Assembly: GCA_016719645.1 (NCBI GenBank)
Contig: JADJYS010000004.1
Coordinates: 62,001-126,000, forward strand
Source: a bacterium
Lineage (GTDB): Bacteria; Krumholzibacteriota; Krumholzibacteriia; LZORAL124-64-63
DNA length: 64,000 nt
Direction: 5' to 3'
The notes under the pieces: generated by a model
The model's database searches: none
What the model was told of the DNA's origin: nothing
The model's input: the letters and a program-made list of their open reading frames with translations, nothing else
Program-made: the position numbers and the translations under genes
Part shown: one piece after another, positions 43,501-54,276 of the stretch
How the letters are laid out: each line of letters starts with the position of its first letter
How positions within the stretch are numbered: the first letter of the stretch is position 1

Positions 43501-44666
43501 GCCGCGGCGCCCGGCTGCGGGAACTGGCCTCCCTGTTCCTGCGCCTGGGCGCGCTCTCCTTCGGCGGACCCGCGGCCCACAACGCGCTGATGCGCACGGA
43601 AGTCGTGCACAAGCGCGGCTGGCTCACCGACGCGGAATTCCTGGACCTCATGGGCGCGACCAACCTGATCCCCGGCCCGAACTCCACCGAACTCGCCATC
43701 CACATCGGCCACCGTCGCGCCGGCCGGGCCGGCCTGCTGGTCGCCGGCGCCTGCTTCATCCTGCCGGCCGTCCTGATCACGCTGATCTTCGCCTGGGCCT
43801 ACGTCCGCTTCGGCGAGCTGCCGCGGGTCGCGGCGCTGCTCGACGGCGTGAAGCCGGTGATCGTCGCCGTCGTCGTGCACGCGCTGTGGGGGATGTCGCG
43901 CTCCGTGCTGAAGCGGCCGCTGCCGATCGTCCTGGCCGTCGGATCCCTGCTCGCGGTGCTGGCGGGCGTGAACGAGCTGCTCGTGCTGGCGGGAGCCGGG
44001 CTGGCGGCGCTCGCGACACGCCTGCCGCCGCTGCGGCGGCCGCCGGGCGCGCTGCTGCTGGGACTGGGCGGGTTCCTCGCCGCCGCCTCCCGCCTGCCCG
44101 CCGCCGCGGTCGCCGGCGTGGCCGAGATCGTCGCGCGCCCGTTCGCCCTGTCGTCGCTCTTCCTGTTCTTCCTGAAGGTCGGCTCGGTGCTCTTCGGCAG
44201 CGGCTATGTCCTGATCGCATTCCTGCGCGCCGACCTGGTGGACCGCTGGCGCTGGCTCACGGAATCCCAGCTGCTGGACGCCGTCGCGGTCGGCCAGGTG
44301 ACCCCGGGGCCGCTGTTCTCCACCGCGACGTTCATCGGCTACCTGCTGGGCGGCGTGCCCGGCGCCGTCCTGGCGACGCTGGGGATCTTCCTGCCGGCCT
44401 TCGTCTTCGTGGCCCTGAGCGGGCCGCTGGTGCCGCGGCTGCGGCGCTCCCCGGCCGCCGGCGCTTTCCTGGACGGCGTGGTCGCGGCCTCGCTGGCGCT
44501 GATGGCGGCGGTGTCCTGGCAGATCGGGCACGCGGCGGTGCGCGATGCGCCGTCGGCGGTCCTGGCGGCGGCCGCCCTGGCGCTGCTGGTGCGCACGCGG
44601 ATCGGGTCGCTGTGGCTGGTCCTGGGGGGCGGGCTGGCGGGGCTGGCGCTACAGGGGCTCGGTTAG
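43497..44666 (+). CDS. chrA: ChrA-type chromate transporter
   Basis: A 389-residue two-domain CHR-family anion transporter. Both repeats are visible: LRLGALSFGGPAAHNALM with GATNLIPGPNSTELAIHIG, and LKVGSVLFGSGYVLIAFLR with VGQVTPGPLFSTATFIGYL. Long-chain members export chromate; some move other anions. It ends the plus-strand operon from 36139 or 37931. No ChrB regulator is present. Confidence 0.92.
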   Translation: MSRGARLRELASLFLRLGALSFGGPAAHNALMRTEVVHKRGWLTDAEFLDLMGATNLIPGPNSTELAIHIGHRRAGRAGLLVAGACFILPAVLITLIFAWAYVRFGELPRVAALLDGVKPVIVAVVVHALWGMSRSVLKRPLPIVLAVGSLLAVLAGVNELLVLAGAGLAALATRLPPLRRPPGALLLGLGGFLAAASRLPAAAVAGVAEIVARPFALSSLFLFFLKVGSVLFGSGYVLIAFLRADLVDRWRWLTESQLLDAVAVGQVTPGPLFSTATFIGYLLGGVPGAVLATLGIFLPAFVFVALSGPLVPRLRRSPAAGAFLDGVVAASLALMAAVSWQIGHAAVRDAPSAVLAAAALALLVRTRIGSLWLVLGGGLAGLALQGLG

Positions 44667-44671
44667 CCGAG

Positions 44672-44700
44672 TTTACTGGCTCTTCGCTATGTGATAGAAT
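44672..44700 (+). promoter_or_regulatory. Candidate promoter of the secreted FlgD-domain protein gene
   Basis: TTTACT at 44672, 17-base spacer, TAGAAT at 44695, in the most AT-rich patch of the neighbourhood; GGGAGG lies before the ATG at 44758. Confidence 0.65.
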
Positions 44701-44757
44701 TAACAACATAACATCATGCGCCGCACCCCGCCTTCTTCGTGTTCGGGAGGATCGTCC

Positions 44758-45720
44758 ATGTTCCGTGCTGCCACCGGCATCCTCGCCGCCCTGACGCTCC
44801 TCACCCTGATCTCGGCTGCACCGGCGGTCCGCGCCGAGGTTCTCGAATACGACCTCGCCGAACAGTGGAGCGACCTGGAGAACCCCTTCTTCCCCTGGAC
44901 GCTCTGGAAATCGCCGTCCGCGCTGTTCGGCATCAACCAGCCGGACTTCAACCAGGATGGGTCCGGAGTCCACTGCTGGGCCGATCAACCCTTCCCCCTG
45001 CCGATGCACGTGCCCGTCTGGGGCTGCGACGCCACCGGTCCCGAACCCATCGTCTGGATGCACGGCGCGGAGTTCGACCGCACCGGGACGAACGAGACCA
45101 GCGCCACCTGGATCAGCTACCAGCCGGGAACGGTCACGATCGGCGGGGAAGTCTGGCAGGGAGCGACCAACCACCGCACGATGCGCTGGTCGCTGGTCCA
45201 CAACGGCTCCGTCCTGACTTCGGGCGACATCACCACCGACGGCACGTACACCGCAGCGACGCCTTTCGCCTTCGGCGCCGGCTCCGGCGGCCCGGGCGCA
45301 CTGGTGCGAACCGTCGAAGCCGGCGACGAGATCGAACTGCTCATGACGTCGCTCAGCGAAGGCGGCAACCTCGGCGAATCGCTGGTGCTGCGCTTCCACA
45401 TCTCCCTCGACACCGGCACCACCGACGCCGCCCCGCCGCCCGCGCCCGTGCGCCTGCTGCCGTGCCGCCCCAACCCCTTCAACCCCCGCACCACGCTGCG
45501 CTGCGAGCTGCCGGCGGGATCCCCGGGCATCCTGCGCATCCACGACGCCGCCGGCCGGCTCGTGCGCGCCTTCACGATCGAAGCCGGCGCCTCCGACCGG
45601 CGCGAGATCGCCTGGGACGGCCTGGACGACCGCGGCCGCGCCTGCCCCTCGGGCACGTACTTCGCGCGCCTCGGCTCGTCCGGCGAGGTCGCGACGACGA
45701 GGATGACCCTGGCGCGATAG
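44758..45720 (+). CDS. Secreted protein with C-terminal FlgD-like/sorting domain
   Basis: A 320-residue exported protein. After a signal peptide come about 200 residues of beta-rich sequence with many Trp and Asp (VHCWADQPFPLPMHVPVWGC, ISYQPGTVTIGGEVWQGATN) of no recognised family. The last 80 residues are the FlgD-Ig-like/T9SS-like C-terminal domain: PNPFNPRTTLRCELP, GRLVRAF, WDGLDDRGRACPSGTYFARL. Such domains mark secreted surface proteins in FCB-type bacteria. Its own promoter precedes it and palindrome element 3 follows 30 bases after the stop. Confidence 0.85.
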   Translation: MFRAATGILAALTLLTLISAAPAVRAEVLEYDLAEQWSDLENPFFPWTLWKSPSALFGINQPDFNQDGSGVHCWADQPFPLPMHVPVWGCDATGPEPIVWMHGAEFDRTGTNETSATWISYQPGTVTIGGEVWQGATNHRTMRWSLVHNGSVLTSGDITTDGTYTAATPFAFGAGSGGPGALVRTVEAGDEIELLMTSLSEGGNLGESLVLRFHISLDTGTTDAAPPPAPVRLLPCRPNPFNPRTTLRCELPAGSPGILRIHDAAGRLVRAFTIEAGASDRREIAWDGLDDRGRACPSGTYFARLGSSGEVATTRMTLAR

Positions 45721-45750
45721 CCGCACCTGTCGCCGACGTCTTCCCTGCGA

Positions 45751-45918
45751 CCCCGGTCCACGAACAGGACACGTGCGCTGTCCCGTCGCGGGGGGCGTCT
45801 GGAGGGCTCCCGCGCCAGGAGGGCGCGGGAGCCCGCAAGTCGAGCGAGCCGGACACAGGATGTGTCCGGCGAGCGCCCCCGCGACGGGACAACGCACGTG
45901 TCCTGTTCGTCGCCGGGG
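45751..45918. repeat. Nested palindrome element 3 (core in forward orientation)
   Basis: Outer arms 45761-45794 and 45876-45909 pair over 34 bases with one mismatch, with further pairing to 45751/45918, and end in a G/C collar. The core has hairpin 1 at 45804-45834 (perfect 13-bp arms, loop AGGAG) and hairpin 2 at 45848-45870 (9-bp arms, loop AGGAT). It fills the gap between two convergent genes, ending two bases before the stop of the permease gene. Confidence 0.9.
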
Positions 45919-45920
45919 AT

Positions 45921-47159
45921 CTATTCGTGGCGGAGGGCTTCGATCGGATCCATGCGCGCGGCGCGGTTCGCCGGGTACAGCCCGAACACGATCCCGATCC
46001 CCGCGGAGAACATCACCGCGAGCAGCACGATCCAGGGGCTCAGGGCGAAGGGGAAGCGCAGGACCTTGGTGCCGCCCCAGGCGGCGAGGTAGCCCAGCAC
46101 GACGCCGATGATCCCGCCGATGGCCGTCAGGGTGGCGGCCTCGACCAGGATCTGGCGCAGCACGTCGTGGCGGCGGGCGCCGATGGCCATGCGCACGCCG
46201 ATCTCCCGGGTGCGCTCGGTGACCGAGATCAGCATGATGTTCATCACGCCGATGCCGCCGACCATCAGGCCGATGCTCGACAGCACCACCAGGACCAGGG
46301 CGACGCCCTGGGTGACCTTGTCGACCAGCTCGCCGTAGGTCTCCGAGGCGACCACCGCGAAGTTGTCCTTCTCGCCGGGCTTGAGGCCGCGCCCGCGGCG
46401 CAGCGCGCCGGTGACGTCGGCGGCGACGTCGTCGGTGGCGTAGCCGTCGGCGACGGTGACGGCCAGCGTGCGGTCGTCGTACTCGCCGGTCGAGAAGTCC
46501 TTCTCGTAGGAGGTCCACGGCGTCACGACGAAGTTGTCGCCCATGGCGCCGAAGATGTGGCGGCGGCTCTCCATGGCGCCGACCACGCGGTACTCCGCCC
46601 CGAACAGCCGCAGGGACTTGCCGACCGGGTCGATCCCCGGGAACAGCGCCTCGGCCGGCCCGCTGCCCAGCACGCAGACGCGGCTGCGCGAGTCCTGCTC
46701 GTCGAAGGTGAAGAAGCGGCCCTCGGCGATGGCGAACGAGTAGAGCGAGGCGAAGTTCGACGAGGCGCCGAAGATCTGCACCAGGTTGGTGCGCTCCTTG
46801 CCGTAGGTCAGGATCGTCGCCCGGCCGCTGGTGATCATGTAGTCCACGCCGTCGACGCCGGGCAGCGCGTCCAGGAGCGGGATCAGCTCCGGCATCAGCT
46901 GCGGCCGGCGCAGGGCCTCCTCGGGGTCCTCGCCGCCGAGGCCCGAGTGCCGGGCGATGTAGAGGTAGGGCTTGGCCGAGGAGACGATGTCGCTGCGGAT
47001 GCGCCCGCTCAGGCCCGAGACGATGGTGTAGATCGCCAGCAGCGTCGCCACGCCGATGGCCACGCCCAGGATCAGCAGGGCGCTGCGCAGCTTGTGGCCG
47101 CGGATGGTCAGCAGCGCCTGGCGGACGCCCTCCCGCGCGTGCATGACGCCGCTATTCAT
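45921..47159 (-). CDS. MacB-type ABC permease 1
   Basis: A 412-residue FtsX/MacB-family permease: membrane helix near residues 25-50, a large periplasmic MacB_PCD domain (about 55-270), and three more helices at the C terminus with GIGVMNIMLISVTERTREIGVRMAIGAR and the closing AARMDPIEALRHE. It has no ATP-binding domain. The start overlaps the upstream permease stop by eight bases. Together with the adaptor and second permease it makes a MacA/MacB-like machine that exports lipids, peptides or drugs by periplasmic mechanotransmission. Confidence 0.9.
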   Translation of the reverse strand: MNSGVMHAREGVRQALLTIRGHKLRSALLILGVAIGVATLLAIYTIVSGLSGRIRSDIVSSAKPYLYIARHSGLGGEDPEEALRRPQLMPELIPLLDALPGVDGVDYMITSGRATILTYGKERTNLVQIFGASSNFASLYSFAIAEGRFFTFDEQDSRSRVCVLGSGPAEALFPGIDPVGKSLRLFGAEYRVVGAMESRRHIFGAMGDNFVVTPWTSYEKDFSTGEYDDRTLAVTVADGYATDDVAADVTGALRRGRGLKPGEKDNFAVVASETYGELVDKVTQGVALVLVVLSSIGLMVGGIGVMNIMLISVTERTREIGVRMAIGARRHDVLRQILVEAATLTAIGGIIGVVLGYLAAWGGTKVLRFPFALSPWIVLLAVMFSAGIGIVFGLYPANRAARMDPIEALRHE

Positions 47160-48381
47160 GGCGCAACGCCTCCACCGGATCGAGCCCGGCCGCCTTCCAG
47201 GCGGGGTAGGTGCCGAAGACCAGGCCGATGACGAAGGTGACCGCCAGGCCCGCGCCGATCGACCAGCCCGCGAAGGCGAAGGGCAGCGGCGACAGCAGCG
47301 AGATGAGCAGGGCCAGGCCCAGGCCGATGCTGATGCCCAGCACGCCGCCGGTCATCGACAGGGTGATCGACTCGACCAGGAACTGCCAGAGGATCGCCAT
47401 CCGCCTCGCGCCGACGGCCTTGCGGATGCCCACCTCGCGGGTCCGCTCGGTGACCGCCACCAGCATGATGTTCATCAGCACGATGCCGCCCACCACCAGG
47501 CTGATCCCCACCAGCGGCACCAGCGCGCCGTAGATGGCCTTGGAGATGCCCGACCAGAGCGAGAGCAGCTCGTCCATGGTCACGATGCCGAAGTCGTCCT
47601 TCTCCTTCGGGCGCAGCTGGTGGCGCAGGCGCATCAGGTGGCGCGCCTCCTCCTTGGCGTCGGCCAGCAGGGGCAGGTCGGCCGCCGCGATCTTGATGTC
47701 GATCGACTCGCGCCCGCCGAAGGACTTCATCCAGGCCGTGATCGGCACCACCGCGAAGCGGTTGCGGCTGTTGCCCAGCATGGAGCCGCGGTCTTCGGCG
47801 ACGCCGACGACGCGGAAGTGGCGGCCGGACAGCTTGAAGTCGCGCCCCACGGGGTCGCTCACGCCGGGGAACAGGTCCTGGGCCACCTCCCAGCCGATCA
47901 CCGCGACCTGCGCGCTGGCGAACACGTCGCGCTCGGCGAGGTGGCGGCCGCTGTGCAGGGGCAGGTCCTCGAGCCGGGAGTAGTCGTCGGTCTTGCCCCG
48001 CACCTGGATGCCGCGGGACTCCTTGGCGCCGGCGCGCAGGTCGGCCATGCGCTCGAGCGAGGCCCCGACCTCCGACGCCATCTGCATGTGCTCGCGCAGG
48101 TAGTCGCGGTCGTCGAGGGTCAGCTCGGGGTTGTTCAGCGACGCCAGGAAGGCGTCCATGTCGGTGAGGATGTCGAAGAAGTTGACGCGCGAGACCGTGA
48201 ACACGTTCGAGCCCTCGGACAGCACCTCGCGCCGCGCGTAGAGGTCCACGCCGTTGATCAGCGAGACGACGGCGATGACGCTCATCGTGCCGACGATGTT
48301 GCCGAGCAGGGTCAGGAAGGTCCGCAGCTTGTGCGTCCAGAGGCTGGACAGGGCGATGCGGACCCCTTCCCACAGGTTCAT
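47152..48381 (-). CDS. MacB-type ABC permease 2
   Basis: A 409-residue permease paralogous to the next gene, with SSLWTHKLRTFLTLLGNIVG at the N terminus, a periplasmic domain, and GGIVLMNIMLVAVTERTREV, IRKAVGARR and GLDPVEALRHE at the C terminus. The two permeases may pair as a heterodimer. It lies three bases downstream of the adaptor stop. The matching MacB ATPase was not found in the window. Confidence 0.9.
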   Translation of the reverse strand: MNLWEGVRIALSSLWTHKLRTFLTLLGNIVGTMSVIAVVSLINGVDLYARREVLSEGSNVFTVSRVNFFDILTDMDAFLASLNNPELTLDDRDYLREHMQMASEVGASLERMADLRAGAKESRGIQVRGKTDDYSRLEDLPLHSGRHLAERDVFASAQVAVIGWEVAQDLFPGVSDPVGRDFKLSGRHFRVVGVAEDRGSMLGNSRNRFAVVPITAWMKSFGGRESIDIKIAAADLPLLADAKEEARHLMRLRHQLRPKEKDDFGIVTMDELLSLWSGISKAIYGALVPLVGISLVVGGIVLMNIMLVAVTERTREVGIRKAVGARRMAILWQFLVESITLSMTGGVLGISIGLGLALLISLLSPLPFAFAGWSIGAGLAVTFVIGLVFGTYPAWKAAGLDPVEALRHE

Positions 48382-48384
48382 GGA

Positions 48385-49647
48385 TCAGTCCCGCTTCTTG
48401 TCGGCGCCGGCGGCCTTCTTCTTGGTGTCGACCTTCACCGCTTCCTCGTGCTGCAGGTCGCGCAGGATGCGGAAGGGCCCGGTGACGATCTGCTGGCCGT
48501 CCGCGAGCCCGGACAGGATCTCGAAGTCCTCCTCGCCCGTGACGCCGATCTCGACCGTCTTGAAGAGGGCCTTGCCCCCCTCGATCACGAAGACGCCCTC
48601 GACCTCCTCGCGCTTGACCGTGTCGGCGGCGGCGGTCGTCGGCCGGGGCCGCCGGCCCTTGCCGACCTTGGGCAGGGGCGGCCACTCGCGCACCGTCACC
48701 GCGCCGATGGGCACGCTCAGCACCTGCTTCGCGTCGGCCACGGTGATCTCGGCCTTGGCGGTCAGGCCGGGGCGCACGCCCACGATGGGGTCGTCGAGCG
48801 TGACGGTGATCTTGAAGTCCACCGCCTGCTGGCTCTGCCCGGTGCTGGTGTAGATGGGGCTGTTGCCGATCTCGGTCACGGTGCCGGCGAAGGACGTGTC
48901 GGGGAAGGCGTCCACCTCCACCTTGACCGGCTGGCCGAGCTTCACGCGCACGACCTCGGTCTCGTCCACGTCGACCTCGGCCTCCATGGTGGCGAGGTCG
49001 GCCACCGTCAGCAGCACCGTGCCGGCGTTGTTGAGGGTGCCCATGATGGCGTTCTCGCCCTCCTCGACGTTCAGGCGCGTGACCACGCCGGCCATCGGGG
49101 AGGTGATGGTGACCTTGTCGAGGTCGTAGCGGGCCTTGGCGAGGTTGGCCTCGGTCTGGCGCAGGGTCGCCTCGGCCGACGCCGTGCGGGCCTCCTCGAT
49201 GCGGGCGCTGGCCTCGGCCGCGTCGATCTGCTCCTGCGAGGACAGCCCGCTGCCGAACAGGGAGCTGGCCCGCTCGAGGTCCTGCTTCGCCTTGTCGCGG
49301 CCGGCGCGGGCGAGGTCCAGGTTGGCGCGCGCGGTCCGCACGGCCGCCTGCAGGGCGTCGACCACGGAGCGGAACTCGGTGGGGTCGATCTCCAGCAGCA
49401 GCTGGCCCTGCTCGACGCGGTCCCCCTCGCGGACGGCCAGGCGCGTCACCTTGCCGATCGTCGAGGCGCTGACGTCGACCTTGCGCTTGGGCGTCAGGGT
49501 CCCCGAGGCGGTCACGACCTCCACGAGGTCCTTGCGAGCGACCGCGCCCGCCTCGACGCTCAGCGCCTTCTGGGACGTCTTGAGCATGTTCACGGCGATC
49601 AGCGCGACCACGATGACCGCGGCGCCGATGATGAGCCACTTCTTCAC
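48385..49647 (-). CDS. MacA-like periplasmic adaptor protein
   Basis: A 420-residue membrane fusion protein: one N-terminal anchor helix (residues 4-21), barrel-sandwich halves (VSASTIGKVTRLAVREGDRV and VTITSPMAGVVTRLNVEEGEN), a long coiled-coil hairpin between about residues 95 and 185, a beta-barrel domain and a Lys/Asp-rich tail (TKKKAAGADKKRD). It couples the permeases to an outer membrane channel. The ATG at 49647 follows GGGAGGCATCC. First of the three genes. Confidence 0.92.
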   Translation of the reverse strand: MKKWLIIGAAVIVVALIAVNMLKTSQKALSVEAGAVARKDLVEVVTASGTLTPKRKVDVSASTIGKVTRLAVREGDRVEQGQLLLEIDPTEFRSVVDALQAAVRTARANLDLARAGRDKAKQDLERASSLFGSGLSSQEQIDAAEASARIEEARTASAEATLRQTEANLAKARYDLDKVTITSPMAGVVTRLNVEEGENAIMGTLNNAGTVLLTVADLATMEAEVDVDETEVVRVKLGQPVKVEVDAFPDTSFAGTVTEIGNSPIYTSTGQSQQAVDFKITVTLDDPIVGVRPGLTAKAEITVADAKQVLSVPIGAVTVREWPPLPKVGKGRRPRPTTAAADTVKREEVEGVFVIEGGKALFKTVEIGVTGEEDFEILSGLADGQQIVTGPFRILRDLQHEEAVKVDTKKKAAGADKKRD

Positions 49648-49674
49648 GGATGCCTCCCGTCACACACCGGACGA

Positions 49675-50370
49675 CTAGAGAAAGAGCCGGCCGATGCCGA
49701 ACAGCACCAGGCTCAGGAACAACCATGTCGTTACGACGACCGTGGTCGCCTTGTTGCGTGCGAATTCGTGGACCTGGCCCAGGCCGATCACCATCAGCAG
49801 CACGCCCCAGACGGTGAACAGGTCGAAGATCGACAGCAGCTGGTACAGGGCGTCGGTCGGGCCGCGGTCGACGGCGAAGATCGCCGGACCGATCGCCACG
49901 CCCATGGACGAGCCCTTGGCCAGCACCAGGGGCCACTTGACCAGCGCGGCCAGGCCCAGGCTCACCACCGAGGACCAGTAGACCACCCCGGCCGTCTGCA
50001 GCAGGGTGCCCCGCCCGCCGGCCAGCTTGCAGAAGAGCAGGTAGATCAGGGCCATGACGAACAGCATCACCGAGGCCCCGACGCCGCTCTGGATGCCCTG
50101 GATCACGCGCGCGGACACGGTCGGCGCCTCGTACTTCGCGTACATCGCGGCCAGGTCCTCTTCGGGCATCATCTGGCCGAAGCGGGTCTCGCGCATCATG
50201 TCGAGCTGCTCCGGGCCGGTGATCTGCAGGGTGGCGGCCGAGAACAGCCCGAGCATGAGCGCCACGGCCAGGGCGGCGATCACCCAGCGCGGGCTCTCCT
50301 TGACCTCGGCCATGGCCGCGGCCGGGTTGGTGACGATGGTCAGGAACCGTTTGCCGATGGAATCGCTCAT
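49675..50370 (-). CDS. Yip1-domain membrane protein
   Basis: A 231-residue protein with five hydrophobic helices of the Yip1/DUF1282 type (VIAALAVALMLGLFSAATL, SVMLFVMALIYLLFCKLAG, LFTVWGVLLMVIGLGQVHE, TTVVVTTWLFLSLVLFGIG). The function in bacteria is unknown. It lies 27 bases upstream of the MacA-like gene on the same strand, so it may be in the same transcript; its GGGAGG-like site precedes the ATG at 50370. Confidence 0.83.
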   Translation of the reverse strand: MSDSIGKRFLTIVTNPAAAMAEVKESPRWVIAALAVALMLGLFSAATLQITGPEQLDMMRETRFGQMMPEEDLAAMYAKYEAPTVSARVIQGIQSGVGASVMLFVMALIYLLFCKLAGGRGTLLQTAGVVYWSSVVSLGLAALVKWPLVLAKGSSMGVAIGPAIFAVDRGPTDALYQLLSIFDLFTVWGVLLMVIGLGQVHEFARNKATTVVVTTWLFLSLVLFGIGRLFL

Positions 50371-50496
50371 GCCCGGCCTCCCCTGGCGCTCTCCGTCCCA
50401 CGCGCCGCCGGATGCCCCCGGCGGCGTCGGCAGCGATGGTCGCCCAGGCGCGGCCCGCCGTCAAGGGACGAGCCGCGAAGCGCGCGCCCCGGCGTC

Positions 50497-50523
50497 TTGA
50501 CACGGGCGCGGCGCGGCTATAAA
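50497..50523 (+). promoter_or_regulatory. Promoter of the tRNA-Met gene
   Basis: Consensus TTGACA at 50497 and TATAAA at 50518 with a 15-base spacer (17 if TAAATT is taken as -10). Transcription would start near 50531, about 58 bases before the tRNA. Confidence 0.65.
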
Positions 50524-50588
50524 TTGGGGGTCCCTGGGCGGTGTCCAGGCCCTACTTGGCAACAGTGCCCGAAGCAGTCGGATATGGT

Positions 50589-50665
50589 GGCGGCTTAGCT
50601 CAGTTGGTTAGAGCAACGGAATCATAATCCGTGTGTCCGGGGTTCGAATCCCTGAGCCGCTACCA
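50589..50665 (+). tRNA. tRNA-Met, elongator type (anticodon CAT)
   Basis: Cloverleaf: acceptor GGCGGCT / AGCCGCT (first pair G-U), D arm AGCTCAGTTGGTTAGAGC, anticodon stem ACGGA/TCCGT with loop ATCATAA, T arm GGGTTCGAATCCC region, encoded CCA. The 5' end and D arm fit elongator Met rather than initiator; Ile2 (lysidine at C34) is an alternative, and tilS, the lysidine synthase, begins 36 bases downstream. Confidence 0.93.
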
Positions 50666-50700
50666 TCCTTTTTCTTCCCCGGCCCCCGCCGACGGCCCCC

Positions 50701-52143
50701 ATGACGACCGACCGCAACCCGACGGCCCTCCCCGCGCGCGCGCTGCCCGAGCTCGCGCGCCTGCTGCGCGCCGCCGCGGTCCCCGACAGCGACCGTGAAG
50801 CCGAGCCGGGCGTGCTGGTCGCCCTCTCCGGCGGCGCCGACTCGACCGCGCTGCTGCGCCTGGCCGTCCTGCACCGGGAGCGGAGCGGCGCCCCCGTGGA
50901 GGCCGCGCACCTCGACCACGCGCTGCGCGGCGCCGAGGCCGAGGCCGACGCCGACTTCTGCCGCGAGCTTTGCCGGGGTCTGGACGTCCCGCTGCACCTG
51001 CGGCGGGAGGACCCGCGCCCCCTCGCCATGGTCCGCGGGCGGGGCCTCGAGGAGGCCGCGCGCGCGCTGCGGCGGGAGTTCCTGGCCGGTGTCCTGGACG
51101 CGCGCCCGGCGCTGGCCGCCTGCGCCACCGGGCACCACCGCGACGACCAGGCCGAGACCGTCGTGATCCGCCTGTTCCGCGGCACGGGTCCCGAGGGGTT
51201 GCAGGGGATGCGGCCACGCGCGGGCCGCTTCATCCACCCGCTGCTGGGCTGCGGCCGCGACGAGATCGAAGCCTGGCTGGCCGCCCTGGGCCAGCCCTGG
51301 CGGCGCGACGCGACCAACGACGACGCCAGCAACGTGCGCGGCCGGGTGCGGCGCGAGCTGCTGCCGCTGGCGCGGGACATCTTCGGCGCGGGCGCGGCGG
51401 CGTCGCCGGCGCGCCTGGCCGCCCTGCTCAGGGACGACGCGGCGGAGCTGGAGGCCCAGGCCGCGGCCGCCCTGCGCGCCCTGCGGCGGGGCCGGCGCGA
51501 CGGCGCGCTGCCCGCCGACGCCCTGGCGGCCCTGCCCGGGCCGCTGGCCTCGCGGGCGCTGCGCCGCCACCTGCGCGGGGAGTGCGGGCTCGACCTGGAC
51601 CGCGTGCACGTCGCGCGCCTGCTGGACTGGCTGCGCGCGGGCCGCTCCGGAGCCGCGGTCGACCTGACGGGCGGCTGGCGCGCCCGCCGCGACTTCGACC
51701 GGCTGGTCTTCGACCCGCCGGCCGCCGTCCCCGGGCCGCCGGCCGCGGCGGCGGTGCTGACGGTGCGGGCGGCGACGCCGGCCGAGGCCGCGGCGCGCGA
51801 CCCCGAGCCGGCCTGCCCCCTGCCGCCGCCGGGAGGCTGGCGGCTGACCTGCCCCGCCTCCGCCCTGCGCGGGGAGCCGCGCGTGCGGCCGTGGCGGCCG
51901 GGCGACCGCCTGGCGCCGTTCGGGATGACCGGCCGGCGCAAGGTCGGCGACCTGCTGCAGCAGCTGCGCGTGCCGCTGCCGGAGCGGGCGCGGACGCTGG
52001 TCGCCGAGGACGACGCGGGGCCGTTCTGGGTCGTCGGCCTGGTCCGGGACGAGCGGACCCGGCTGTTGCCGACCACCCCCGACGCGGTTACACTCCTGGT
52101 CCGATACGCAGGAGAAGAGACGGGCGGGACGACCCGCCCCTGA
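50701..52143 (+). CDS. tilS: tRNA(Ile)-lysidine synthetase
   Basis: A 480-residue TilS, which converts C34 of tRNA-Ile2 (CAU) to lysidine with ATP and lysine. The PP-loop is LSGGADSTALL at residue 42, followed by HLDHALRGAEAEADADF and TGHHRDDQAETVVIRLFRG; the C-terminal substrate domain has WRPGDRLAPFGMTGRRKVGDLL. The ATG at 50701 has no clear Shine-Dalgarno. The gene may be read from the tRNA-Met promoter. ftsH follows after 48 bases. Confidence 0.95.
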   Translation: MTTDRNPTALPARALPELARLLRAAAVPDSDREAEPGVLVALSGGADSTALLRLAVLHRERSGAPVEAAHLDHALRGAEAEADADFCRELCRGLDVPLHLRREDPRPLAMVRGRGLEEAARALRREFLAGVLDARPALAACATGHHRDDQAETVVIRLFRGTGPEGLQGMRPRAGRFIHPLLGCGRDEIEAWLAALGQPWRRDATNDDASNVRGRVRRELLPLARDIFGAGAAASPARLAALLRDDAAELEAQAAAALRALRRGRRDGALPADALAALPGPLASRALRRHLRGECGLDLDRVHVARLLDWLRAGRSGAAVDLTGGWRARRDFDRLVFDPPAAVPGPPAAAAVLTVRAATPAEAAARDPEPACPLPPPGGWRLTCPASALRGEPRVRPWRPGDRLAPFGMTGRRKVGDLLQQLRVPLPERARTLVAEDDAGPFWVVGLVRDERTRLLPTTPDAVTLLVRYAGEETGGTTRP

Positions 52144-52191
52144 ACGCCGGCGGGCGCGCGCCCACCGGCCCCTTCGCGCGAATGGAGACCC

Positions 52192-54272
<2,081 letters not shown>

Positions 54273-54276
<4 letters not shown>

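Noticed and set aside
45751..45918. Palindrome as an ordinary Rho-independent terminator
   Set aside because: A terminator role is possible by position, but no U tract follows on either strand, and the conserved two-hairpin core with compensatory changes is not explained by termination.
50589..50665. Initiator tRNA-fMet
   Set aside because: The acceptor starts with a G-U pair rather than the C-A mismatch, and the anticodon stem lacks the three G-C pairs of initiators.
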